Assembly (NCBI RefSeq): GCF_035194505.1
Contig: NZ_CP136573.1
Coordinates: 1,847,001 to 1,911,000 of the forward strand
From: Erythrobacter sp.
Lineage (GTDB): Bacteria > Pseudomonadota > Alphaproteobacteria > Sphingomonadales > Sphingomonadaceae
Direction: 5' to 3'
DNA length: 64,000 nt
This document shows, in pieces, positions 33,417 to 41,725 of the stretch; positions within the stretch are counted from its first letter, which is position 1, and the number at the start of each line of letters is the position of its first letter. The notes beneath the pieces are model-generated. The model searched no databases. It was not told the origin of the DNA and saw only the letters and a program-made list of their open reading frames with translations. The translations under genes and the position numbers were made by a program.

Positions 33417-33425
33417 GAACAACCT

Positions 33426-33498
33426 CCGTTCGCATCGAGCGAAGTCGAGATGCGCTGCCCGCAGTCATCGGTGTCTCGACTGCGCTCGACACGAACGG
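33426..33498. repeat. Long imperfect palindrome, TCGAGCGAAGTCGA type (copy 3)
   Basis: CCGTTCGCATCGAGCGAAGT begins the left arm, and the right arm ends with CTGCGCTCGACACGAACGG. The element lies in the 84-bp gap between the convergent Rieske (3) and KstD-like genes and fills most of it. It shares its core with copies 1 and 2. Confidence 0.85.
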
Positions 33499-33500
33499 AT

Positions 33501-35120
33501 CTAGAGGTTCGCCAAAGCCGCCGTGCGCCCCGCGATATAGCCATAGGTCAGCGCCGGGCCGAGCGTCCCGCCAGCACCCGCGTAAATCCCGCCTGTCGGG
33601 CAGGCGATGGCATTGCCCGCGCCCAGCAGGCCGGGGATCGGCGCGCCATCATGGCCCAGAATACGCGCCTGTCCGTCCGTCCTCGGCCCGCCATTGGTGC
33701 CGAGCAGGCCGGAGGAAATCTCCACCGCATAGAACGGCGCCTCGCGGATAGCGCCGAGCGTCACCGCCGTGCCCTCCCGACTGCGATCGCCATAGAAGTG
33801 GTCATAGGCGCTGGTGCCGCGCCCGAAATCGGGATCATGGCCTTCATCGGCATGGACATTGAAGCGCGCCACCGTCTCGGTCAGCGCAGCGGCATCGAGT
33901 CCGATCTGCGCGGCCAATCCTTCGAGCGTATCGGCGCGCATCACCCAGTCGGGCATCGGCTGGCCCGGCTGGCGCGTGCCCAGCGGATAGCGCGCGGCAT
34001 ATTGCGCGTCGAAGATGAGGTAGGCGGGCAGATTGAGGTAATCATAGCTCCGCGGATCGAACTGGTGGAACACGCCGCCCAATGAGGAATAATTCGCCGC
34101 CTCGTTGCAGAAGCGCTCGGCCTTGCGGTTGACCATGATGGAGTGCGGCACGGTGCGCTCGATCAGGATGATCTGCGCGCGTTGCTCGCCGCTGGCCCAG
34201 GGCGCATCCGGGGTGACGAGGGTGGGCGCCCACCATGCGCTGGTCATATTGCCGAGCTTCGCGCCCGCCGACATCGCCAGCTTCAACCCGCCGCCGGTGC
34301 CGGTGGGCGGGCTGGCCGGTGCGGTGACGGGGCCGCGCAGGAAGGTCTGGCGCAGTTCGGTGTCCCACTCGAAGCCGCCGGTGGTGATGATCACGCCGCG
34401 ACTGGCGGAAAGGGCGAAGGGCGCGCCGTCCCTGGTGCCCTCGATCCCGGTGATGCGCTCGCCATCACGCACCAGCCGGTGCGTCTCGACCCCGAGGATC
34501 GGTTCGATCCCGCGCGCAAGACAGGCCTTCAAAAGCCGCGCCACCATCGCCTGCCCGAAGCCGCATTGGCGCGCGGCCATGCGCTCACCCAGCACCTCCA
34601 GCGGCGGCATCGCGGTCGCGCCGCCCAGCGGAGTTTCGCGCAGCATCAGCGGCTTGGGCTCTTCGATGGCGTAGATGCGCGAAGCCCATTCACCGAGCTC
34701 CCCCAGCGCAAACAGATCATGGTCGAGCGCGCGCGAGCCTTGCGGCTTGGCGCCCGGACGATCGAGGTAATAGTCGGGATAGCCCGGCAGCACCGAGACA
34801 GAGAGCGCTTCGATGCTTTCCAGAAAGGCCAGCGCTTCCGGCCCCTTGTCGACGAAGGCCTCCAGCGTCTCGTCCACCAGATCGCCGTGATCGAGGCTGC
34901 GGAAATAGGCGAGCGCATCCGCGCGGCTGTCGGCCATACCGGCTTCGCGCATCCGGGGGTTGTCCGCCACCCAGATCACCCCGCCCGATATGGCAGAGGT
35001 GCCGCCGATCCGCTCCCACCGCTCGACGAGGGCAACCCTCGCGCCTGCTTCATGTGCCGCAAGCGCCGCCGCCATGCCGGCCGCGCCCGTTCCGAGGATG
35101 ATGACGTCGAAATCGCTCAT
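33501..35120 (-). CDS. KstD/fumarate-reductase-type FAD-dependent dehydrogenase
   Basis: The 539-residue flavoprotein has an N-terminal FAD fold (VIILGTGAAGMAAALAAHE, then VERWERIGGTSAISGG) and a C-terminal FAD-binding segment GGIYAGAGGTLGPALTYGYI. This is the 3-ketosteroid delta-1-dehydrogenase/fumarate reductase family, which removes hydrogens alpha,beta to a carbonyl. The exact substrate is unknown. A GCCAAAATGACG element lies 40 bp upstream on the same strand. It diverges from an SDR gene. Confidence 0.87.
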   Translation of the reverse strand: MSDFDVIILGTGAAGMAAALAAHEAGARVALVERWERIGGTSAISGGVIWVADNPRMREAGMADSRADALAYFRSLDHGDLVDETLEAFVDKGPEALAFLESIEALSVSVLPGYPDYYLDRPGAKPQGSRALDHDLFALGELGEWASRIYAIEEPKPLMLRETPLGGATAMPPLEVLGERMAARQCGFGQAMVARLLKACLARGIEPILGVETHRLVRDGERITGIEGTRDGAPFALSASRGVIITTGGFEWDTELRQTFLRGPVTAPASPPTGTGGGLKLAMSAGAKLGNMTSAWWAPTLVTPDAPWASGEQRAQIILIERTVPHSIMVNRKAERFCNEAANYSSLGGVFHQFDPRSYDYLNLPAYLIFDAQYAARYPLGTRQPGQPMPDWVMRADTLEGLAAQIGLDAAALTETVARFNVHADEGHDPDFGRGTSAYDHFYGDRSREGTAVTLGAIREAPFYAVEISSGLLGTNGGPRTDGQARILGHDGAPIPGLLGAGNAIACPTGGIYAGAGGTLGPALTYGYIAGRTAALANL

Positions 35121-35160
35121 GCCGCCATAAGCGCGCCTGAGAGTGCAGGCGGCAACCCGT

Positions 35161-35169
35161 CATTTTGGC
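35161..35169 (-). promoter_or_regulatory. GCCAAAATG element, site E
   Basis: Read on the minus strand, GCCAAAATGACGGGTTGCCG lies 40 bp before the KstD-like gene start. It shares GCCAAAA and the downstream TTGCCGC half with site A. Confidence 0.45.
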
Positions 35170-35222
35170 AAGGTGCGCGAGGGGACGCGGGCGGCTACCC
35201 AGCGCAAGCAAAGGAGAGAGCT

Positions 35223-35999
35223 ATGAAACTGGCAGGAAAGATCGCCGCGATCACCGGGGGCACGGCAGGCATGGGACGCGGGATTGCCGAGGCATTTCTG
35301 GCCGAGGGCGCGAGCGTGGCGCTGTTCGCGCGCAACGCCGAAAAGGGCGCGAAGGTGCTGGAAGAGCTTGGTGCCGGTGACCGCGCGATCTTCATCGCGG
35401 GCGACGTGATGGAGCAGGGCGATCTCGAAGGCTTCGTCGACAAGGTCATCGCCCATTTCGGCACGCTCGACATTCTGGTGAACAATGCCGGCGGCGCGGG
35501 CGATCTGCAGCCGCTGGTGAACCTCTCCGATCACGCCTTCGACGAGGCGATGAAGTGGAACGTCTATTCCACCTTCTGGGCCACGCGCCGCGCGCTGCCG
35601 ACCATGCTGGAAAAGGGCGATGGCCGGGTGATCAACATCTCCTCGATGGAGGGCAAGCACGGCAAGGCGGTGCTGACGGCATACTCGGCCGCCAAGCACG
35701 CGGTGAACGGCATGACCAAGAGCCTCGCGCGCGAAGTCGGCGCGGCAGGGGTGACGGTCAATGCGATCTGCCCGGGCATCGTCATCACCGACATCATCAA
35801 GAACAACGGCCCCGCCACCGCCAAGGCGATGGGGATGGAGCTGGACGAGATGATCGCGATGTTCGCGGCGGATTCGGCGATCAAGCGGCCGAACACGGTC
35901 GAGGAAGTGGCCGCGGTCGCGGTGCTGCTCGCGAGCGAGGCGGGTGCCGGGATCACCGGCCAGCAGATCAGCGTAGATGGCGGGACGGCGCAGTACTAG
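35223..35999 (+). CDS. Short-chain dehydrogenase/reductase
   Basis: The 258-residue classical SDR has the cofactor loop TGGTAGMGRGI, NNAGG, the Ser in NISSMEGKHG and YSAAK as catalytic pair. The residue after beta-2 (LFARN) is Arg-rich, suggesting NADP. The start ATG at 35223 follows AAAGGAGAGAG. It diverges from the KstD-like gene, and a parS palindrome lies 91-106 bp after its stop. Confidence 0.88.
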   Translation: MKLAGKIAAITGGTAGMGRGIAEAFLAEGASVALFARNAEKGAKVLEELGAGDRAIFIAGDVMEQGDLEGFVDKVIAHFGTLDILVNNAGGAGDLQPLVNLSDHAFDEAMKWNVYSTFWATRRALPTMLEKGDGRVINISSMEGKHGKAVLTAYSAAKHAVNGMTKSLAREVGAAGVTVNAICPGIVITDIIKNNGPATAKAMGMELDEMIAMFAADSAIKRPNTVEEVAAVAVLLASEAGAGITGQQISVDGGTAQY

Positions 36000-36081
36000 G
36001 CCACAAATCGGCCTGAGGCGCGAATTTCAGGGTCGGTTTGACCCCCTGATAGCACGCAGTTGGCACCCGGATGGCAGGCGC

Positions 36082-36114
36082 GGGGGCAATGTTTCACGTG
36101 AAACATTTGCCCCC
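36082..36114. promoter_or_regulatory. parS: parS chromosome-segregation site, inside a larger palindrome
   Basis: TGTTTCACGTGAAACA (36090-36105) matches the bacterial ParB consensus exactly in all 16 bases. It is flanked by arms GGGGGC (36082-36087) and GCCCCC (36109-36114), with one unpaired T, giving a stable 33-nt hairpin. It lies between two convergent SDR genes. In other bacteria parS sites cluster near the replication origin. Confidence 0.9.
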
Positions 36115-36124
36115 TTCACCCCCT

Positions 36125-36934
36125 CTAGCCTTGCAGTTTTGCCATCGCTGCGCCCACCGCTGCGGCGACATCGCCCGCCTGCGGATTGCCGCGCATGATC
36201 AACCCGCCATTGGGCTGGATATTGGCCCCCGTCACATAGGCCTGATCGGTGCTGAGCCACAGGCAGGCATGGGCGACATCGTCCACGGTGTTGAGCCGGC
36301 CCATCGGATAGCGCGGCAGGAAGGCGTCGGTCAGACCCGGCACCTGGAAGCTCGCATGGGTCATCGGACTGTCGGTGAAGGCGGGCGAGACCGTGTTGGC
36401 CTTGATCCCCAAGTGCCCGTAATCATTGGCAACACACTCGATCAGCGCCTCGGAGCCGCGCTTGGTGCCGATATAGGCGGCGTGGTTGGTGATGATCGCC
36501 TTGGTGGTGGCCGAGGACAGGCTGATCAGCGAACCGCCAGTGGGGGCTTGCGCACTCATAACCCGCACGAAGGCCTGCAGGAAGTGGTGCACGCCCTTGA
36601 ACTGCAGGTCGACGATCTGGTCGAGCTGCTCGTCGGTGATTTCCTCCAGGCTCGCCAGAAGCCCCCAGCCGGTGGTGTTGATCGCGATATCGACCCGGCC
36701 GAAGGCGGCGACCGCCTTGTCGGCCATGGCATTGACCTCGGCCTTCTTGGCAATGTCGCACAGGGCATATTCGCCGCCGAGCTCCTTGGCGAGCGCGGCG
36801 AGCGGCGCTTCCTTGCGGCCCGCCACCATCACCTTTGCGCCCTCCTTGGCAAACAGGCGGGCGATGGTCTGGCCCATGTTGCCTTCCGACGCCGCCCCCA
36901 GAATGACCGCGGTCTTGCCTTGCAATTGTCCCAT
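36125..36934 (-). CDS. Short-chain dehydrogenase/reductase
   Basis: The 269-residue SDR has the atypical cofactor loop GAASEGNMGQTIARLF (Gly-rich but stretched relative to TGxxxGIG). It also has NTTG in place of NNAG, the Ser in SLSSATTKAI and YIGTK as catalytic pair. The start at 36934 follows a GAGAGGAGAC ribosome-binding site; a longer frame would overlap the divergent SnoaL gene. The stretched loop resembles enoyl-ACP-reductase-like and hydroxysteroid-dehydrogenase-like SDRs, but cofactor choice is uncertain. Confidence 0.85.
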   Translation of the reverse strand: MGQLQGKTAVILGAASEGNMGQTIARLFAKEGAKVMVAGRKEAPLAALAKELGGEYALCDIAKKAEVNAMADKAVAAFGRVDIAINTTGWGLLASLEEITDEQLDQIVDLQFKGVHHFLQAFVRVMSAQAPTGGSLISLSSATTKAIITNHAAYIGTKRGSEALIECVANDYGHLGIKANTVSPAFTDSPMTHASFQVPGLTDAFLPRYPMGRLNTVDDVAHACLWLSTDQAYVTGANIQPNGGLIMRGNPQAGDVAAAVGAAMAKLQG

Positions 36935-36990
36935 CTCGTGTCTCCTCTCTGCCCTTGCGAGTAACACGCCCCGCCCCGCCCCCACCCTTC

Positions 36991-36999
36991 CCAAAAGTG
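36991..36999 (+). promoter_or_regulatory. CCAAAAGTG element, site B
   Basis: CCCAAAAGTGTCCATTGTTC, ending 61 bp before the SnoaL-like gene at 37061, shares CCAAAAGTG and the ATTG half with sites A and C. Confidence 0.5.
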
Positions 37000-37060
37000 T
37001 CCATTGTTCGCAGCCCCCCCGCACCTGATAGCGAGGCCACGATAAAGGGAGAGCCGAGCC

Positions 37061-37471
37061 ATGTTTACCGGACCGCTGGAGGATCGCGTGGCGATCAATG
37101 AATTGAATGGCACCTATGCCGATGGCGTGGTGCGGATCGATCCTGTCACCTGGGCGAGCGTCTGGGCCGATGATGCCGACTGGGATCTGATGGGCCACAA
37201 GACCCACGGCAAGGACGCGATCGTCGCCTTCTGGAACGGCGCGATGAGCGGGCTGGAGGCGGTCAGCTTCCACTGCGTGCCCTGCATGATCGAAGTCACC
37301 GGAGATACCGCCAAGGCACGGGTGCAGACGCAGGAAATCCTCAAGCCCAAGGACGCCAAGGCCCGCCATGTCGGCGGGCTCTACGAGGACGAATTGAAGA
37401 AGATCGATGGCCAGTGGCGCTTCACCAGCCGCACCTTCAAGATCATCGCCGAATTCGGTGTGGAGGGCTGA
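37061..37471 (+). CDS. SnoaL-like NTF2-fold protein (5)
   Basis: The 136-residue protein has LEDRVAINELNGTYADGVVR at the start and ends with LKKIDGQWRFTSRTFKIIAEF, the NTF2/SnoaL pattern. The start ATG follows AAAGGGAGAG. It leads a plus-strand operon with an ABM gene and mobA. Confidence 0.82.
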   Translation: MFTGPLEDRVAINELNGTYADGVVRIDPVTWASVWADDADWDLMGHKTHGKDAIVAFWNGAMSGLEAVSFHCVPCMIEVTGDTAKARVQTQEILKPKDAKARHVGGLYEDELKKIDGQWRFTSRTFKIIAEFGVEG

Positions 37472-37476
37472 TTCTC

Positions 37477-37818
37477 ATGGCAAAAATCCTGATTTCCGCC
37501 CAGATCGACCTCGATCCCGCCCAGCGCGAAGAGGCGCTGCGCACCGCCCGCCCGCATATCGAAGCGGCGCTCGCGGAGAAGGGCTGCATCCACTACGACT
37601 GGAGCGCCTGTTCGATGAACCCCGCGCGCGTCAACGTGTTCGAGGAGTGGGAGAGCGAGGAAGCCCTCGCTGCGCACTTCAAGGATCCGGCCTATACCGG
37701 CATGCGCGATCACATCGGCCAGTTCGGCATCACCGGGGCGGTCAGCGCCAAGTATCGGGTCGACGCCGAAGGCCCGGTCTACAACGCCGAGGGCAATGCA
37801 ACCGAGGCATTCGACTGA
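37477..37818 (+). CDS. ABM-domain putative quinol monooxygenase (2)
   Basis: The 113-residue protein begins AKILISAQIDLDPAQREEALR and has GCIHYDWSACSMNPARVNVFEEWES, the hallmark of the YgiN-like ABM family. It starts 6 nt after the SnoaL stop. The chosen start at 37477 follows GGAGGG about 10 nt upstream. Confidence 0.85.
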   Translation: MAKILISAQIDLDPAQREEALRTARPHIEAALAEKGCIHYDWSACSMNPARVNVFEEWESEEALAAHFKDPAYTGMRDHIGQFGITGAVSAKYRVDAEGPVYNAEGNATEAFD

Positions 37819-37828
37819 GATCAGGTCC

Positions 37829-38341
37829 GTGCTGCTCGGCGCGATCCTCGCCGGCGGACAGGCGCGGCGGTTCGGCAGCGACAAGGCGCAGGCGCTCTAT
37901 GGAGGCGCGCGGCTGATCGATCGGGTCGCCGCCGCTATGGTCGCACAGTCCGGCGCGCTGGTGGTGTGCGGGCGCGAGGAGCCGGGTTTCCGCTGCATCC
38001 CCGATTGGCCCGAGCCCGGCCTCGGCCCGCTCGGCGGGCTTGCCGCCGCCCTGCGCCACGCGGACGAGAACGGCTTTGCAGGCGTGCTGTCGGCCGGGGT
38101 GGATGCGCCCGATCTGCCGCATGATCTTGCCCGCGCGCTGGCGGGCGAAGGCGCGGCAATCGTCGAAAGCCAGCCGGTGGTCGGCCTGTGGCCAGCCTCG
38201 GCCGCGCCGATGCTGGAGGCCTTCCTCGCGGGCGGAGGCCGCTCGCTCTACCGCTTTGCCGATCACATCGCCGCAAGGCGGGTGGACCTCGCCCGCCCGC
38301 TGATGAACGTCAACCGGCCGGAGGACCTGCCCCCGGCCTGA
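37829..38341 (+). CDS. mobA: Molybdenum cofactor guanylyltransferase
   Basis: MobA attaches GMP to molybdopterin to make the bis-MGD cofactor of the DMSO-reductase family. The 170-residue protein has the GTP-binding motif LAGGQARRFGSDKA at residues about 7-20, PGLGPLGGLAAALRHA, SAGVDAPDLPHDL and the terminal motif NVNRPEDL. The start is probably GTG at 37829, which puts the motif at the normal distance from the N-terminus. An ATG at 37796 lies inside the ABM gene. Its nearness to the molybdopterin oxidoreductase gene (39472) is a functional fit. Confidence 0.88.
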   Translation: MLLGAILAGGQARRFGSDKAQALYGGARLIDRVAAAMVAQSGALVVCGREEPGFRCIPDWPEPGLGPLGGLAAALRHADENGFAGVLSAGVDAPDLPHDLARALAGEGAAIVESQPVVGLWPASAAPMLEAFLAGGGRSLYRFADHIAARRVDLARPLMNVNRPEDLPPA

Positions 38342-38345
38342 GGCG

Positions 38346-39350
38346 TTAGAGCTTCAGCATCTGCTTGCCGCGATTGAGCCCGCTGAACAGGCGCTGCAAA
38401 GTCTGCGGCGCGTTCTCGAAGCCGTGCTGGATGTCTTCCTGATACTTGAGGCTGCCGTCCTTGACGAAGCCTTCCAGCCGCTTGCGGATGCCGGGGAATT
38501 CGCTCGCCCAGTCGAGCACGATGAAGCCCGCCATGGTGCCGCGCCGGAACACGAGGTTGAAGTAGTTCTCCGGCCCGGCAGGCAGGCTTCCCGTCTCGTA
38601 ACGGCTGATCCCGCCGCAGATCACCACGCGGGCATTGGTGGCGATGCAGGCGAGCATGTCGTTCAGGATCTTGCCGCCGACATTGTCGTAGATCACGTCG
38701 ACGCCGCGCGGGCAGAGCTCGCGGATCTGCGCCTTCACGTTGCCCGCCTTGTAATCGATCGCGGCGTCATAGCCCGCCTCGCGCACCAGCCAGTCGCACT
38801 TGTCCTGCCCGCCCGCAATGCCGACCACGCGGCACCCGGCGATCTTGGCGAGCTGGCCGACGATGCTCCCCGTTGCCCCGGCAGCGCCGCTCACCAGCAC
38901 GGTGTCGCCCGCCACGGGCTTGCCCACCTTGAACAGCCCGCAATAAGCGGTGAGGCCCGTGGTCCCCAGCACCGAGAGCACGGCGGTGGGCGAAATTTCG
39001 GTCTCGACCTTGGTCAGTTCCTTGCCATCGGTGACGAGATATTCGGCCCAGCCGGTGGTACCGAACACGAGGTCACCCACCGCAAACCGCCCGCCGTTGG
39101 ACGCCACGACTTCGGCGATGCCACTGCCGCGCATCACGTCGCCGATCGCCATCGGCGCGACGTAATCGGCGATGTTCTCCATCCAGCCCTTCTGCGCCGG
39201 ATCAAAGCCCAGATAGTGCGTCTTCAGCAGCATCTCTCCCGGGCCGGGATCGGGCAGTTCGACCGTCGCCATCTTGAAGTCGTTCTCGATCTCGATGCCG
39301 CGACCGCGCGGGTGTCCGTTCAAGAGCCATTGGCGGGTGGTGGTGGGCAT
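38346..39350 (-). CDS. NADP-dependent zinc-free MDR reductase (2)
   Basis: The 334-residue protein belongs to the same class as the one at 22157: TTTRQWLLNGHPRGRG start, GAAGATGSIVGQLAKIAGC nucleotide loop and DVIYDNVGGKILNDML. These enzymes typically reduce enone or enoyl double bonds with NADPH. The ATG at 39350 follows AAGGAGAC. It diverges from the molybdopterin oxidoreductase gene across 121 bp. Confidence 0.87.
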   Translation of the reverse strand: MPTTTRQWLLNGHPRGRGIEIENDFKMATVELPDPGPGEMLLKTHYLGFDPAQKGWMENIADYVAPMAIGDVMRGSGIAEVVASNGGRFAVGDLVFGTTGWAEYLVTDGKELTKVETEISPTAVLSVLGTTGLTAYCGLFKVGKPVAGDTVLVSGAAGATGSIVGQLAKIAGCRVVGIAGGQDKCDWLVREAGYDAAIDYKAGNVKAQIRELCPRGVDVIYDNVGGKILNDMLACIATNARVVICGGISRYETGSLPAGPENYFNLVFRRGTMAGFIVLDWASEFPGIRKRLEGFVKDGSLKYQEDIQHGFENAPQTLQRLFSGLNRGKQMLKL

Positions 39351-39408
39351 GGAACTGTCTCCTTGGTTTGCCTGCCCTATTGCGAGCGCGCCGCCCGCCT
39401 CTCCACGG

Positions 39409-39417
39409 CCAAAAGTG
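39409..39417 (+). promoter_or_regulatory. CCAAAAGTG element, site C
   Basis: GGCCAAAAGTGTCAGTCGAG ends 54 bp before the molybdopterin oxidoreductase gene (39472). The match to sites A and B covers CCAAAAGTG plus a CCGCCTGCC stretch further on. Confidence 0.5.
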
Positions 39418-39471
39418 TCAGTCGAGCCGCCTGCCGCCTGTGGTAGTTTGCGCATTCCAAGGAGAGAGACG

Positions 39472-41610
39472 ATGGGCGTACAGACTCACAAGACCTTCTG
39501 CCGCTTCTGCCATGCCAATTGCGCGATGGAAGTCGATGTCGAGGACGGCAAGGTCGTCGAAGTGCGCGGCGATCCGGATGATCCGGCCTATGGCGGCTAC
39601 ACCTGCATGAAGGGGCGCGAGCTGCCGGATTCGCACAATTCGGAAAACCGCCTGCACCACAGCCTTGTCCGTAACGAAGCGGGCGAATTCGTCTCGACCC
39701 CGATGGACGAGACGCTGGCCCATGTGGCGAGCGAACTGCGCCGCATCATCGATACCTATGGCCCCCATTCGGTGGCGGTGTTCATGGGCTCGGGCGGGTT
39801 CCAGAACTCGGCCGCGATGGCCGCCTCGCTGTCTTTCGCCAATGCCGTGGGCAGCCGCAATTTCTACACCTCGGTGACGCTCGATCAGCCGGCCAAGGTC
39901 TTCACCACCGCGCGCTACGGCAAGTGGATGGCGGGGCCGAACACCTTCAGCGAAAGCGATGTGGCCTTCTTCATCGGGAACAATCCGATTGTCTCGCACT
40001 ATGCCCCCGTTGGCGGGGTGCCGCCCTTCAGCCCCTCGCGCCGCATCCGCGACAAGAAGGCGGAAGGCCTCAAGCTGATCGTCGCTGACCCGCGCGAGAG
40101 CGATGTGGCGCGGCTGGCGGATATCTACCTGCCGGTGAAGCCGGGCGAGGATCCCGCGATGCTGGCGGGCATGCTCAACGTGATCATTTCCGAAGGGCTC
40201 TATGATCGCAATTTCGTCGCGGCGAACGTGGACGGGTTCGACGAGTTGGCCGAGGCGGTGAAGGCCTTCCCGCCCGAAGTCGCCGCGGAGCGCGCAGGGC
40301 TCGACAAGGACCAGCTGATTGCGGCTGCACGGATGTTCGCGGGTGGCACCAAGGGCTGCGCCACCACCGGCACGGGGCCGGAAATGGCAGGCCATGGCAC
40401 GCTCACCGAATATCTCGTGGTGTGCCTCAACACCATCTGCGCGCGCTTCAAGCAGGAGGGCGAGAAGGCCGCCATCCCGGGCGTGTTCAGCCCCTACCAG
40501 AACGCGCGGCGCGCACAGGTCGGCGCGCCGGTGCCGATGTTCGGCGCGGAAGGCATGCCCAAATCGCGCTTCCGCGGGCTCGGGCATCTGGGCTGGGAAA
40601 TGCCGTGCAACGTGCTGGCGGACGAAATCCTCACCCCCGGCGAAGGCCAGGTGCGCGCGCTGATCTCGGTCGGCGGCAATCCGGTGGTGGGCTTCCCCGA
40701 TCAGGCCAAGATGGTCCGCGCGCTGGATGATCTCGAGCTCTTCGTGCAGATCGATCCGTGGATGAGCGCCAGCGCCAAGCGTGCCGACGTGGTGCTTGCG
40801 CCCTCGCAATGCCTTGAGCGCGAGGACATCACCAGCCTTTCCGAATGGTGGCACGAGGAGCCCTATGCCCGCTACACAGAGGCGGTGGTGGCGCCTCCCG
40901 GCGATGTGATCGACGAATACGAGATGTTCTGGACGCTCGCCCACCACCTGGGGATTCAGATGAACCTCAATGGCGGCCCGCTGCCGATGGACAGGAAGCC
41001 GACCAAGCAGGAATTCCTCGATCTCGCCGTCACTGGCTGCCTCGTGCCGCCCAGCAAGGTGCGCGCGGATTGCGCAGCCAATGGCGGGGCGGCGGTGTTC
41101 TATCCGGAACAGCACCCCAAGGTGGAACCGGTGGACGAGAGCGACTTCCACCGCTTCGATCTGGCGGTGGGCGCAATGCCTGCGGAGATCGGGAAATATG
41201 CCGAAAATCCGGCGACACGCGAAGGTTTCGACTTCCGCCTGATCAGCCGCCGCTCGAAAACGCGCTTCAACTCGATCGGCCATCCGCTCAAGAAATTGCA
41301 GGCCAAGACCACCACCAACCCGGCCTATATCCACCCGGATGATATCTCCGCGCTGGGCCTGGAGGAAGGCGGTCTGGTCGCGATCACTTCGTCTCACGCC
41401 ACCATTCACGGCGTCGTGAAAGCGAGCGACAAGGTGCGGCGCGGGATCGTGTCGATGGCGCACGCCTATGGCGATGCCGATGCGACCAAGGACGATGTGC
41501 GCGAGCGCGGCTCCTCGACCAACCGGCTGGTGAGCGAGGTGGTCGACTATGATCCGATTACCGGACAATCCCTGCAAAGCGCCATTCCGGTGAAGCTGGA
41601 GCCCGCTTAG
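39472..41610 (+). CDS. Molybdopterin-dependent oxidoreductase, formate-dehydrogenase/DMSO-reductase family
   Basis: The 712-residue enzyme has an N-terminal [4Fe-4S] site C10-x2-C13-x3-C17-x27-C45 (CRFCHANC ... CMKG). The bis-MGD domains follow: VAVFMGSGGFQNSA, LIVADPRESDVARLADIYLP, GTGPEMAGHGTL, and a C-terminal cap with RSKTRFNSIGHPL and NPAYIHPDDI. At the usual metal-ligand position no Cys or Sec is seen; Asp138 in TLDQPAK is a candidate. No iron-sulfur or membrane subunit gene follows. The start follows AAGGAGAGAGAC. Confidence 0.9.
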   Translation: MGVQTHKTFCRFCHANCAMEVDVEDGKVVEVRGDPDDPAYGGYTCMKGRELPDSHNSENRLHHSLVRNEAGEFVSTPMDETLAHVASELRRIIDTYGPHSVAVFMGSGGFQNSAAMAASLSFANAVGSRNFYTSVTLDQPAKVFTTARYGKWMAGPNTFSESDVAFFIGNNPIVSHYAPVGGVPPFSPSRRIRDKKAEGLKLIVADPRESDVARLADIYLPVKPGEDPAMLAGMLNVIISEGLYDRNFVAANVDGFDELAEAVKAFPPEVAAERAGLDKDQLIAAARMFAGGTKGCATTGTGPEMAGHGTLTEYLVVCLNTICARFKQEGEKAAIPGVFSPYQNARRAQVGAPVPMFGAEGMPKSRFRGLGHLGWEMPCNVLADEILTPGEGQVRALISVGGNPVVGFPDQAKMVRALDDLELFVQIDPWMSASAKRADVVLAPSQCLEREDITSLSEWWHEEPYARYTEAVVAPPGDVIDEYEMFWTLAHHLGIQMNLNGGPLPMDRKPTKQEFLDLAVTGCLVPPSKVRADCAANGGAAVFYPEQHPKVEPVDESDFHRFDLAVGAMPAEIGKYAENPATREGFDFRLISRRSKTRFNSIGHPLKKLQAKTTTNPAYIHPDDISALGLEEGGLVAITSSHATIHGVVKASDKVRRGIVSMAHAYGDADATKDDVRERGSSTNRLVSEVVDYDPITGQSLQSAIPVKLEPA

Positions 41611-41627
41611 AACTCAAACCCCTGAAT

Positions 41628-41709
41628 CCGTTCGGGCTGAGCTTGTCGAAGCCCCGTCCTTTTCTTCCGAAGAGAAGTGCGGCCCTTCGACAGGCTCAGG
41701 GCGAACGGG
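41628..41709. repeat. Long imperfect palindrome, GGGCTGAGCTTGTCGAAGCCC type (copy 4)
   Basis: CCGTTCGGGCTGAGCTTGTC opens the left arm (41628-41654); GGCCCTTCGACAGGCTCAGG opens the right arm, which closes with CGAACGG. Outer ends match copies 1-3 but the inner core differs. It sits between two tandem genes, 16 bp before the next start. Confidence 0.85.
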
Positions 41710-41725
41710 AATGGAGAGTATCCGA

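Noticed and set aside
39418..41577. 719-codon frame antisense to the molybdoenzyme
   Set aside because: The sense strand has an iron-sulfur site and bis-MGD motifs; the antisense translation has none.
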